A stretch of DNA of 7,606 bases from an uncultured Bacteroides sp. (GCA_900546645.1 URDR01000101.1:1-7606); one strand, 5' to 3'; counted from the first letter of the stretch, positions 1 to 6,968 are shown. Made by a program: numbers and translations. Notes: a model not told the origin generated them from the sequence alone.

Positions 1-840
1 ACGGGTATACTGCTGGTTCAGCGGTGACTTTTCATAGCCGCGCACTGCACTGTACTTTCCGTACATGTTGTGGTTGTTGAAGTAAGTGTAAGCCGAACCG
101 TGAGTAGTGTTGGTTCCCTGCTTGGTAATGGCGTTGATACCACCGCCGGTAAATCCGCTCTGACGTACGTCGAACGGAGCCACTACCACCTGGATTTCCT
201 GGATTGCATCCATAGAAATAGGGTTGGCACCTGTCTGACCGCCGTTTGTTCCTGAAGCAGAAAGACCGAATACGTCGTTACTTACCGTACCGTCAATCTG
301 GAAACTGTTGTAACGGTTGTTAGAGCCGGCAAACGTAATACCTCCGTTCTTAGAAGGCATAGCCATTGGCATGTTCTTCACAATGTCGTACACGTTACGG
401 TCGACTGTCGGAGTGCTTTCAATTTTTTGAGTGGAGAAGTTGTGAGCTGCTCCTGCGCTTGTCTTAGCGTCTGCTACAACTACCACTTCATCCAGAAGTT
501 CAGAGCTGGGGTGCATGGATGCGTTCAGTGCAAAAGTATTACCCAGTTCGAGCGAAATTCCTGTATAAGCCGATGTTTTGTAGCCTACATAAGAAATCTC
601 AATTTTGTACGGTCCTCCTGTACGCATACCTTGAATGGTGTAACGTCCGTCGACGTTAGTTACTGCACCGTAAAGGGTTCCCGAGGGTTCATGGATTGCT
701 ACCACTGTAGCACCGATGACTGGTTCATTCATTTCGTCTATAACCTTTCCGCTTACAGCAGATGTTGTTACTTGGGCGCTAACACTCAAAGCCAGTGTTG
801 AAGCCAGCGCAGTCAACAAGATTTTAGATTGATTTGCCAT
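1..840 (-). CDS. Oar-like TonB-dependent outer-membrane receptor, N-terminal part (3' end beyond window)
   Basis: Reading the minus strand from the ATG at 838-840 gives 280 residues with no stop before the window edge, so only the N-terminus is present. Residues 1-22 form a signal peptide (basic start, hydrophobic core, SVSA before Q23). Residues about 24-108 look like a carboxypeptidase-regulatory-like beta domain: SGKVIDEMNEPVIGATV, then DGRYTIQG and SYVGYK. From about 112 a plug domain begins (LLDEVVVVADAK), with NRYNSFQIDG, MDAIQEIQVV and FTGGGINAITKQGTN, a pattern typical of Oar-like receptors. Such proteins sit in the outer membrane and import substrates, or export in some Oar cases, using TonB energy. 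The substrate cannot be told from this part. No SusD-like partner is visible because the downstream side lies outside the window. The family call is firm; the ligand is unknown. Confidence 0.93.
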   Translation of the reverse strand, partial: MANQSKILLTALASTLALSVSAQVTTSAVSGKVIDEMNEPVIGATVVAIHEPSGTLYGAVTNVDGRYTIQGMRTGGPYKIEISYVGYKTSAYTGISLELGNTFALNASMHPSSELLDEVVVVADAKTSAGAAHNFSTQKIESTPTVDRNVYDIVKNMPMAMPSKNGGITFAGSNNRYNSFQIDGTVSNDVFGLSASGTNGGQTGANPISMDAIQEIQVVVAPFDVRQSGFTGGGINAITKQGTNTTHGSAYTYFNNHNMYGKYSAVRGYEKSPLNQQYTR

Positions 841-950
841 AAAAAATTGATTAAAAAAATATATTGCTTTTATCTCTTTCTATTATGAAAAGCGTATAAT
901 TTTAGTCAGCCTGTTTTAGTTTGTTGTTCTTGTTTTTATAAATATATACG

Positions 951-958
951 CAAAATTA
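951..958 (-). promoter_or_regulatory. Candidate -7 box for the TonB-dependent receptor gene
   Basis: The minus strand reads TAATTTTG, an exact match to the Bacteroides -7 consensus TAnnTTTG, about 110 bases before the receptor start. No TTTG -33 element lies 19-21 bases upstream, and the area is very AT-rich, so a chance match is possible. The box lies inside a 7-base inverted repeat (CAAAATT at 951-957, AATTTTG at 964-970) that could be an operator. Confidence 0.35.
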
Positions 959-1252
959 ATAAAAATTTTGATTACATGTGTACTTGTGAGTGCTTTTAAC
1001 AATAAATCAGCAGAGATTCATGCTTTTGAAGCGATGGTGAAACTCATTTGAAACAGTTTTTCTCTGTTTTTCCTATATATGTTATGCAATATGTATATTA
1101 GATGGTATAGTTAGATAATGTAGTCTGGTTTTATAATTTTGTTTTTAAGAATGCAGGGGAACAGTAAAGCAGACTGGCTGGTAACAACAACGGCTTGACT
1201 CGTTGAGAACTTATAAGCCTTAGGTGAAATAAATTGGTTTTCTGCTTTCTGA

Positions 1253-1389
1253 AAAGTTGGTTTTTGCGGAATAAATCTGTAAACAGAAGCTCTGTTTATA
1301 TAAACAGAACCTTTGGTTGTAAAAACAAAGCCTTTGTTTGTACAGCCATAAGCTCTGTTTTGAGTTTGCACAAGGGAAAGTTGGTTTTT
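1253..1389. repeat. Direct repeats AAAGTTGGTTTTT flanking the 21-base array
   Basis: AAAGTTGGTTTTT occurs exactly at 1253-1265 and again at 1377-1389, with the second copy in the same orientation 124 bases on. A related AAATTGGTTTTCTG lies at 1231-1244. The copies bracket the 21-base array, suggesting that array and flanks form one element. Confidence 0.7.
1279..1362. repeat. Four tandem 21-base near-palindromic units
   Basis: Four diverged 21-base units lie head to tail at 1279-1299, 1300-1320, 1321-1341 and 1342-1362. Units 1 and 3 are internally palindromic: AAACAGA-AGC-TCTGTTT at 1281-1297 and AAACAAAGCCTTTGTTT at 1324-1340. The junction between units 1 and 2 is also a perfect 18-base palindrome, TCTGTTTATATAAACAGA (1291-1308). 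The fourth unit is the most diverged. A transcript or single strand could fold in two registers, with hairpins centred either within units or across junctions. The function is unknown. Confidence 0.85.
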
Positions 1390-1478
1390 CAATCCGTTCG
1401 GAAAAAGTTTTCTGTCGCTTTCAAGCCCGTTTTATTCAGTAGGGTGGAGTGGAACAGATGACAGCTTTGAGTAGGAAG

Positions 1479-1533
1479 GTCAGATTTCAGAGGAATTTCT
1501 TTCCGGTCAGGAAAGTGAGGGGGTAAATCTGAC
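1479..1533. repeat. Nested inverted repeat of unknown function
   Basis: GTCAGATTT (1479-1487) is the exact reverse complement of AAATCTGAC (1525-1533). Inside lies a perfect 6-base hairpin, CTTTCC (1499-1504) with GGAAAG (1510-1515) around the loop GGTCA. On the minus strand the structure begins right after the U-rich tail of the aminotransferase terminator. There is no U-run after it, so it does not look like an intrinsic terminator itself. Confidence 0.6.
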
Positions 1534-1582
1534 AAAAAGAAACACCGCATCATGAAAGCCTATATAGCTTTATGATGCGGTG
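1533..1582 (-). terminator. Intrinsic terminator of the aminotransferase gene
   Basis: CACCGCATCAT (1543-1553) pairs perfectly with ATGATGCGGTG (1572-1582). The stem continues inward as AAAGC/GCTTT after a single bulged G, leaving a 7-base loop. On the minus strand the stem is followed by TTTCTTTTTG, and it starts 30 bases after the aminotransferase stop. Stem, tail and position all fit a rho-independent terminator for that gene. Confidence 0.9.
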
Positions 1583-1612
1583 CTTTAGTGTAATTGGTAT
1601 GAATCGTTTGAA

Positions 1613-2806
1613 TTACTTCAAGCGGGCTAATGTTTCTTTGATGCGGCGCATTGCTTCAACAATGTTTTCGTCAGAAGTGGCATAACTCATGCGGATGCAT
1701 TCAGGAGCTCCGAATGAAGTTCCGCCTACGCAAGCCACATGACCCACTTCAAGCAGGTACATCGCCAGGTCGTCGGCATTGGCAATTACTCTGTCACCAT
1801 CTTTCTTGCCGAAGAAAGAGTCGCATTTCGGGAACAGGTAAAACGCTCCTTGCGGGAAGTTTACTTCGAATCCCGGAATTTCTTTTGCCAGTTTCACAAT
1901 GAGGTCGCGGCGGCGTTCGAAAGCCTTGCGCATTTCTTCTACCGGTTCTTGGGTTCCGGTATAAGCAGCTTCGGCAGCTTTTTGTGAAACAGAGCAGGGA
2001 CCTGAGGTATATTGTCCTTGAAGTTTATTGATTCCTTTGACTACCCATTCCGGACCGGCAACGAAACCGATACGCCATCCGGTCATGGCATACGCTTTTG
2101 ATACACCGTTTACGATGACAACGCGGTCTCTTATTTCTGCGAACTGAGCGATGCTCTGGTGCTTTCCGATATAGTTGATGTGTTCGTAGATTTCATCAGC
2201 CACCACAAATACGCGTTCATGTTTTGCTAAAACCGCAGCCAGACCAGCCAATTCTTCTTGTGAATAGACCGAACCGGTAGGATTCGACGGAGAGCAGAGA
2301 ATCAAGACACGAGTCTTAGGGGTGATGGCAGCCTCAAGCTGTGCAGGGGTAATCTTGAAATCTTGCTCAATGCCCGCGCGTACGATAACAGGAGTTCCTT
2401 CTGCCAATTTAACCATTTCCGGGTAGCTAACCCAGTAGGGAGCAGGAACAATAACTTCATCGCCTTTGTTTACCAAAGCCATGATGGTATTACAAACCGA
2501 CTGTTTGGCACCGTTTGCGCAACTGATTTGAGCGGCTGTATATTCCAGACCGTTTTCGTTCTTCAGCTTGGCAACGATGGCATTGCGTAATGCCGGATAG
2601 CCGGCAACGGGTGAATAACGTGAGAAGTTGTCTTCGATGGCTTGCTTGGCAGCTTCTTTAATATGGTCGGGAGTGTTGAAATCGGGTTCACCGACACTTA
2701 GGTTAATTACATCTACTCCCTGTGCTTTAAGTTCGCTACTCTTTTGTGACATGGCCAGTGTCGCCGAAGGTGACAGGCTGTTTAGACGGTCTGAAAGTTG
2801 ATTCAT
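1613..2806 (-). CDS. Class I PLP-dependent aminotransferase, probably aspartate aminotransferase
   Basis: A 397-residue fold-type I aminotransferase of normal family length, cytosolic, expected to interconvert aspartate plus 2-oxoglutarate with oxaloacetate plus glutamate. Visible landmarks are LSVGEPDF near residue 36, PYWVSYPEM near 123-131, SNPTG with cofactor-binding N175, VVADEIYE with D204 and Y207, and SKAYAMTGWRIG with the PLP lysine at K237 and the phosphate-binding arginine at R245. IRMSY carries R372, in the position of the substrate-carboxylate arginine. The sequence resembles the AspB/AatA-like subgroup rather than E. coli AspC, and that subgroup includes enzymes that also accept other amino acids, so exact specificity is inferred. 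The ATG at 2806 gives the expected N-terminus. It has a candidate promoter at 2844-2875 and a terminator at 1533-1582, so it is probably transcribed alone. Confidence 0.95.
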   Translation of the reverse strand: MNQLSDRLNSLSPSATLAMSQKSSELKAQGVDVINLSVGEPDFNTPDHIKEAAKQAIEDNFSRYSPVAGYPALRNAIVAKLKNENGLEYTAAQISCANGAKQSVCNTIMALVNKGDEVIVPAPYWVSYPEMVKLAEGTPVIVRAGIEQDFKITPAQLEAAITPKTRVLILCSPSNPTGSVYSQEELAGLAAVLAKHERVFVVADEIYEHINYIGKHQSIAQFAEIRDRVVIVNGVSKAYAMTGWRIGFVAGPEWVVKGINKLQGQYTSGPCSVSQKAAEAAYTGTQEPVEEMRKAFERRRDLIVKLAKEIPGFEVNFPQGAFYLFPKCDSFFGKKDGDRVIANADDLAMYLLEVGHVACVGGTSFGAPECIRMSYATSDENIVEAMRRIKETLARLK

Positions 2807-2843
2807 GTTTGTTACTGATTTTAGTAGGTTCTAAATTTTTCTG

Positions 2844-2875
2844 CAAAAGAAGCTATTTTCTTGCATATATGAAAA
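2844..2875 (-). promoter_or_regulatory. Candidate promoter of the aminotransferase gene
   Basis: The minus strand has TTTT (2872-2875), a 20-base spacer, then TTCTTTTG (2844-2851). Against the Bacteroides consensus TTTG - 19-21 bases - TAnnTTTG, each box has one mismatch. It would give a leader of roughly 30 bases before the ATG at 2806, and it lies below the terminator hairpin of the preceding operon. Confidence 0.45.
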
Positions 2876-2923
2876 TGTTTAAAGAAAATTGTCACTTAAA
2901 GAAGGGAAAAAGCTGTATAAAAG

Positions 2924-2992
2924 AAACGGATTTTACTGATTTGGCAAACTTCTTTATGAAAAGGAAGTGTTTGCCGTCAGTAAAATCCGTTT
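2924..2992 (-). terminator. Very long hairpin, probable terminator after the BI-1 family gene
   Basis: AAACGGATTTTACTGA (2924-2939) is the exact reverse complement of 2977-2992, giving a perfect 16-base stem. An inner stem continues with GGCAAACTTC (2943-2952) against 2964-2975, with a 2-base bulge, around an 11-base loop. It lies 23 bases after the stop of the BI-1 family gene. On the minus strand it is followed by CTTTTATACAGCTTTTT, which is U-rich but not one clean run. The plus-strand exit is also T-rich (TGTTTTATTT), so it could work in both directions. Confidence 0.7.
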
Positions 2993-3015
2993 ACTCCTGT
3001 TTTATTTATGGTTGC

Positions 3016-3717
3016 TTATTTTCTGTCTCCGAAAAGGCGTAACAGATAAATGAACAGGTTGATGAAATCAAGATAAAGTGTCAATGCTCCCATCAAAGCG
3101 ATTTTCTGTGTCGTTTCGTTGATTTCGATATCATTGCCGGTGAGCATTTGTTTGATTTTCTGTGAATCGTATGCAGTCAGTCCCACAAAGACCAATACAC
3201 CGATGCCTGAAATAACCATATCCATCATGCTGTTGTGCAGGAACATGTTGACTATCATGGCAATAATCAGTCCGATAACGGCCATACCACAAAGGCTTCC
3301 TATGCGGGTTAGGTCTTTTTTGGTTATATAACCGAAGAGTGCCATAGCTCCAAAGGTTCCTGCTGTAATAAAGAAGGTGGTGGCTATCGAGCTCATGGTA
3401 TATACCATGAATAGGATAGAGAGTGTCAGTCCGTTTACGATGGAGTAGGCGATGAACAGCAAAGTTGCTGTAGTGAAACTGATTCGCTGAATCCGTGCCG
3501 ACAGGTACATTACCAGTCCGATTTCAGCAATGAGCAATCCCCAAAACATCATTGAGTTTTGAGCTATCATTTCAAGGAAGGTGTATGATTTGGCGATGTA
3601 CATGGCAGTAAAACCTGTGATGGCCAGTGCCAGTGTCATCCATAAGTAAACGCTGCGGAAGAGTGCGCTTTGTGCGGCTTTTGCAGCGTAATTTCTTACA
3701 AGTTCATTTGTTTCCAT
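3016..3717 (-). CDS. Bax inhibitor-1 (BI-1/YccA/TMBIM) family inner-membrane protein
   Basis: The 233-residue product is almost wholly hydrophobic, with about seven membrane segments (roughly residues 22-42, 52-72, 82-106, 109-130, 139-161, 166-182 and 208-229). Its C-terminal half has family hallmarks: GLTAYDSQKIKQ with D184, and LYLDFINLFIYLLRLFG with D217. These acidic residues correspond to the aspartate pair that gates pH-dependent calcium leak in bacterial homologues such as YetJ; the assignment here is by motif position. E. coli YccA in this family modulates the FtsH protease, so the role is open. The reading frame stays open up to 3894, but the 59 extra residues would lie mostly inside the 3' end of ribBA and are not family-like. 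The ATG at 3717 (METNELVRNY) is the better start. It lies 43 bases after ribBA with no clear promoter, so it is probably the last operon gene. Confidence 0.92.
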   Translation of the reverse strand: METNELVRNYAAKAAQSALFRSVYLWMTLALAITGFTAMYIAKSYTFLEMIAQNSMMFWGLLIAEIGLVMYLSARIQRISFTTATLLFIAYSIVNGLTLSILFMVYTMSSIATTFFITAGTFGAMALFGYITKKDLTRIGSLCGMAVIGLIIAMIVNMFLHNSMMDMVISGIGVLVFVGLTAYDSQKIKQMLTGNDIEINETTQKIALMGALTLYLDFINLFIYLLRLFGDRK

Positions 3718-3760
3718 ATGATTGGGGTTTAAGTTTTTAAGTTTAGTTGTTTCCCGGAGT

Positions 3761-4975
3761 TTACTTATTAAAATGTAACGTATGCCCCATACGGTCTTTT
3801 TTGGTATGAAGATAACGTTCGTTATAGGTATTAGGTGTAACCTCGATAGGAACATTTTCAACAATTTCCAAGCCGTAAGCCTCCAGTCCGACACGTTTTA
3901 CCGGATTGTTGGTCAGCAAGCGCATTTTATGGATACCTATTTCACGTAAGATTTGAGCTCCCACTCCATAATCGCGTTCGTCGGCTTGATGTCCCAGGCA
4001 GATATTGGCATCTACTGTATCCATGCCTTCTTCCTGTAACTTGTAGGCTTTCATTTTTTCCATTAGTCCGATACCGCGTCCTTCTTGGTTCAAGTAGATA
4101 ATAGCACCTTTGCCTTCTTTTTCTATTTGTTCCATAGCACGGTGTAACTGTTCTCCACAGTCGCAACGCATCGAGCCGAAAATATCACCTGTAGCACATG
4201 ACGAATGAACACGTACCAATACCGGTTCGTTTTCTTCAAATGTTCCTTTAATCAAGGCGATGTGTTCAAGTCCGTTGCTCTTTTGGCGGAATGGGATGAG
4301 GCGGAAGTGACCGTGTGCGGTAGGCATATCAACTTCTACCCCTTTTTCTACCAATGATTCCTGCTTCAGTCGGTAAGCAATCAGGTCGGCTATTGAAATC
4401 AGTTTAAAGCCAAACTCGTCTGCCATTTTTTTCAGTTCCGGCAAACGTGCCATGGTTCCGTCTTCATTCATAACCTCCATCAAGGCTGCGGCAGGATAGA
4501 GTCCGGCAAGTCGTGCCATATCTACACAAGCTTCAGTATGTCCGGCGCGGCGGAGCACTCCTTTTTCTTGAGCATACAGCGGATTGATATGTCCCGGACG
4601 TCCGAAGGTTTCGGGGCGAGAAGCCGGATCGGCAAGTGCGCGGATGGTTGCAGCACGGTCGGCAGCCGAAACACCAGTGGTACAACCTTCCAGTTTGTCG
4701 ATAGTTACGGTAAAAGGAGTACCTAATACAGAAGTGTTGTTATTTACCTGATGCGGAAGGTCAAGTTCCTGGCAGCGAGACATTGTGATAGGAACACAAA
4801 GCACACCTCTGGCATGTTTCAGCATGAAGTTTACTTTTTCAGGGGTAATCAATTCGGCTGCTACCACTAAATCGCCTTCGTTTTCACGATCTTCATCGTC
4901 TACTATGATGACAAATTCTCCTTTGCGAAAATCTTCAATAGCTTCTTCAATTGTATTCAGTTTGATTTTTTCCAT
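3761..4975 (-). CDS. ribBA: RibBA: 3,4-dihydroxy-2-butanone 4-phosphate synthase / GTP cyclohydrolase II
   Basis: A 404-residue bifunctional enzyme catalysing the two entry reactions of riboflavin synthesis. The RibB half (about 1-203) makes the four-carbon phosphate from ribulose 5-phosphate; it shows DDEDRENEGD at 26-35, GRPGHINPL near 125-133, RRAGHTEA with H146 and E148, and MEVMNEDGTMAR near 166-177. The RibA half (about 205-404) opens GTP to the diaminopyrimidine. It has RVHSSCATGDIFGSMRCDCG, with zinc-ligand cysteines C260, C271 and C273, NQEGRGIGL at 296-304, ADERDYG and LLTNNPVK. All key motifs of both halves are present, so both activities are expected. The start lies 25 bases after the LptF/G-like gene and the stop 43 bases before the BI-1 gene, which suggests co-transcription. 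The 25-base gap leaves no room for a leader FMN riboswitch. Confidence 0.98.
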   Translation of the reverse strand: MEKIKLNTIEEAIEDFRKGEFVIIVDDEDRENEGDLVVAAELITPEKVNFMLKHARGVLCVPITMSRCQELDLPHQVNNNTSVLGTPFTVTIDKLEGCTTGVSAADRAATIRALADPASRPETFGRPGHINPLYAQEKGVLRRAGHTEACVDMARLAGLYPAAALMEVMNEDGTMARLPELKKMADEFGFKLISIADLIAYRLKQESLVEKGVEVDMPTAHGHFRLIPFRQKSNGLEHIALIKGTFEENEPVLVRVHSSCATGDIFGSMRCDCGEQLHRAMEQIEKEGKGAIIYLNQEGRGIGLMEKMKAYKLQEEGMDTVDANICLGHQADERDYGVGAQILREIGIHKMRLLTNNPVKRVGLEAYGLEIVENVPIEVTPNTYNERYLHTKKDRMGHTLHFNK

Positions 4976-5000
4976 AATTATTCAGTTTTCTCTGTATGTG

Positions 5001-6896
5001 TTATAAATTATTGTTTCTGATACGCTCTTGTAATTCGCAGCTGTTTTTTATTATCAGTTTTAAATCTTTGTCTAACCGGACTCTGTAACGCCAGATATTC
5101 AGCCATACTAATAAGCCTGCGGGGAATATGATTCCGAATAACAGGTTGAGCCATCGTTTGTCGAACAGGCTTTTATGAGCTTTAACCGACAGGAATGGGA
5201 AATTGTTCAGCAATGTCAGTAAAACAGGGTCTTTCGTATTCGATAAATCTTCAATTAATGCTTCCATTTCTTGACTGATATCCAGAATGGCATCATCATG
5301 CTCATTGTTTGTGAAAATCTGGTAGTAATTTGGGGGTCCCAGTAATTTGTGTTTCTGGGCATAACTCTCACATTTCAAGCATAAGTCATTTAGTATTTCA
5401 ATGCCTTTAAGATAGTTGGGTGTCTGAATGATAACTTCCTTCTTGAACAGATGGCGAGATATCCGGATGCCAAAAAGTTTGCGGAAGAAGGCTGCATAGA
5501 CATCTATATTGAATACCACAGAGTCTTTGTTTGATTTATATGTAAGGAATCCTCCCAGAGGAGCGAGAACCAGAGTGCTCATCCAAGTTCCCAAAACAAC
5601 ATTCATTTCCCCGCTTCGTCCTACGCGGGTAGCCCCAGAGTCGATGATATAATAAAGTACGAAAATGAGTACTGACATAACCACGGGCATACCCAGTCCA
5701 CCTTTGCGGATGATAGCTCCCAAGGGTGCACCGATGAAAAAGAAAATAATGCAGGCCAGTGATAAAGTAATTTTCTTATGCCAGTCTGATTTATGGCGCA
5801 AAATATTATTGTCCGCGTCACGTGTCATAAAACTCTTCATGCTCCAGTCGGCTGACAATGAAGATATTCTCCGCTCAGTGGTGTTTAAAGCCTTCAGTTT
5901 GTCGGTTGAGGGTAAAGAGTTGAAAACGCTGTCCGTATTAATGCAGGTTAACCCTTCTTTTCTTATCAGTGTGGAATCCGACTTTGTTAAAACCGGTTTT
6001 CTGTAGGCCGTCCGCATCATTTCTTCGTGCATGGAGCGGCCTACACTGTCGGCATACATACCGAGAGAGTCAATAGCCGATGCTATTTCAACCATGTTCT
6101 TAATATCCGAACGCTGGTTCAGGAAATTTCCGTCTACCGTTTCAAAGTTAGAGTTAAACTCGATTAATGTGTGTTTTTCTCTAAACGTTTCACGCCGGTA
6201 AGGGACGTTTTTTGATAGGGCAGACTGTGATTTCAGATTTTCAAACTGTTCTCCGTTATATAAATGGAGGTAAAGGTGTTTCTTGTCGGCAGTCAGTTCC
6301 AGTTTGCCTTCGGCAGCCCAAATGATATGAGCGTTTTCAAAACCGTCGGAGAAGTTGTAAATCAAAACATCTTTCAGCATACCGGTATCGCGGTCTTTCT
6401 TTTTTACATAGATGTTATAACCTTCAATGTCACTGTAAAACACTCCTTCGGGAATGTCCACTTCAGGCGACGCCTGCTTGATGGAAACCAGTAGGGTCCA
6501 CAAGTCTTTTTGGGCTTTCGGACCTATGATATTCTGAAAATAGAATGAAATGACACCTAAGAGCGTACAGAAAAGTACTACCGGACGCATGATGCGCAGC
6601 AAGGGAATCCCTGCTGCCTTCATTGAAAGTAATTCGTAACGCTCTCCGAAGTTCCCGAAAGTCATCAGTGCTGCTAAAAGGATGGCAAGTGGCAAAGACA
6701 AGGGTATTAAGGTGAGAGCAGATAGAAAAAAGAACTGTGCAAGCACATTTAGTTCCAATCCTTTTCCGACCAGTTCATCTACGTATCTCCATAGAAACTG
6801 CATCATGAAGATAAATAGGCAGATAAAGAAAGTTCCAGAGAAGAGCAGTAAGAAACTCTTCAAAATGAATATATCGAGTTTTTTTATGCGTAGCAT
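5001..6896 (-). CDS. LptF/LptG (YjgP/YjgQ) family lipopolysaccharide-export permease with long C-terminal extension
   Basis: This 631-residue inner-membrane protein has the LptF/LptG layout. Three membrane segments come first (about 13-36, 53-80 and 99-121), with PLSLPLAILLAALMTFG and ERYELLSMKAAG, the conserved loop that couples to the LptB ATPase. A large periplasmic domain follows (about 125-372), then three more segments (about 375-396, 402-419 and 432-452). The family extracts LPS from the inner membrane and passes it along the Lpt bridge. It is far longer than the roughly 360-residue E. coli proteins. Residues about 260-370 of the periplasmic region look like an insertion rich in Ser, Asp and Lys. 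About 180 residues follow the last core segment, including another hydrophobic stretch (582-601, LLFGIIFPAGLLVW) and a basic tail. LptF versus LptG cannot be settled here. It probably leads the operon with ribBA. Confidence 0.9.
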   Translation of the reverse strand: MLRIKKLDIFILKSFLLLFSGTFFICLFIFMMQFLWRYVDELVGKGLELNVLAQFFFLSALTLIPLSLPLAILLAALMTFGNFGERYELLSMKAAGIPLLRIMRPVVLFCTLLGVISFYFQNIIGPKAQKDLWTLLVSIKQASPEVDIPEGVFYSDIEGYNIYVKKKDRDTGMLKDVLIYNFSDGFENAHIIWAAEGKLELTADKKHLYLHLYNGEQFENLKSQSALSKNVPYRRETFREKHTLIEFNSNFETVDGNFLNQRSDIKNMVEIASAIDSLGMYADSVGRSMHEEMMRTAYRKPVLTKSDSTLIRKEGLTCINTDSVFNSLPSTDKLKALNTTERRISSLSADWSMKSFMTRDADNNILRHKSDWHKKITLSLACIIFFFIGAPLGAIIRKGGLGMPVVMSVLIFVLYYIIDSGATRVGRSGEMNVVLGTWMSTLVLAPLGGFLTYKSNKDSVVFNIDVYAAFFRKLFGIRISRHLFKKEVIIQTPNYLKGIEILNDLCLKCESYAQKHKLLGPPNYYQIFTNNEHDDAILDISQEMEALIEDLSNTKDPVLLTLLNNFPFLSVKAHKSLFDKRWLNLLFGIIFPAGLLVWLNIWRYRVRLDKDLKLIIKNSCELQERIRNNNL

Positions 6897-6918
6897 TCCT
6901 TAATAAATTACTAAAGTG

Positions 6919-6926
6919 CAAAAGTA
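6919..6926 (-). promoter_or_regulatory. Candidate -7 box for the LptF/G-ribBA-BI-1 operon
   Basis: The minus strand reads TACTTTTG, an exact match to TAnnTTTG, 22 bases before the permease ATG at 6896 and in the 72-base gap after the START-like gene. No TTTG lies 19-21 bases further upstream, so only the -7 half is supported. It would give a very short leader. Confidence 0.5.
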
Positions 6927-6968
6927 GCATAAAAAACGGATTGGAACTGCATGTTTTTATATTTTTAA

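Larger units (their letters stand above)
841..1612. other. 772-base intergenic region with repeats, no convincing gene
   Basis: Between the receptor start and the aminotransferase stop there is no credible protein gene. The left part (841-1140) is AT-rich and should hold the receptor's leader and promoter. The middle (about 1230-1400) holds a 21-base tandem palindromic array and flanking direct repeats. The right part (1479-1582) holds a nested inverted repeat followed by the aminotransferase terminator. Two ORFs crossing the middle on opposite strands begin with TTG and are explained by the 21-base periodicity, which preserves frame. Confidence 0.7.

Noticed and set aside
427..801. Plus-strand ORF of 124 residues
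   Set aside because: It is antisense to the receptor gene, whose protein is clearly recognisable on the minus strand.
1279..1362. CRISPR array
   Set aside because: The 21-base units are contiguous with no unique spacers, there are only four diverged copies, and no cas gene is nearby.
1111..1392. Minus-strand ORF of 93 residues over the repeat array
   Set aside because: It starts with TTG, matches no family I recognise, and its open frame is explained by the 21-base periodic palindromes, which also keep the opposite strand open.
1234..1461. Plus-strand ORF of 75 residues over the same array
   Set aside because: It also starts with TTG, overlaps the opposite-strand ORF, and has the same periodic origin.
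3718..3894. N-terminal extension of the BI-1 family protein to 292 residues
   Set aside because: The extra 59 residues lie largely within the 3' end of ribBA and lack family features. The ATG at 3717 gives a normal-length protein.
4976..5000. FMN riboswitch upstream of ribBA
   Set aside because: Only 25 bases separate ribBA from the permease stop, which is too short for an RFN element.
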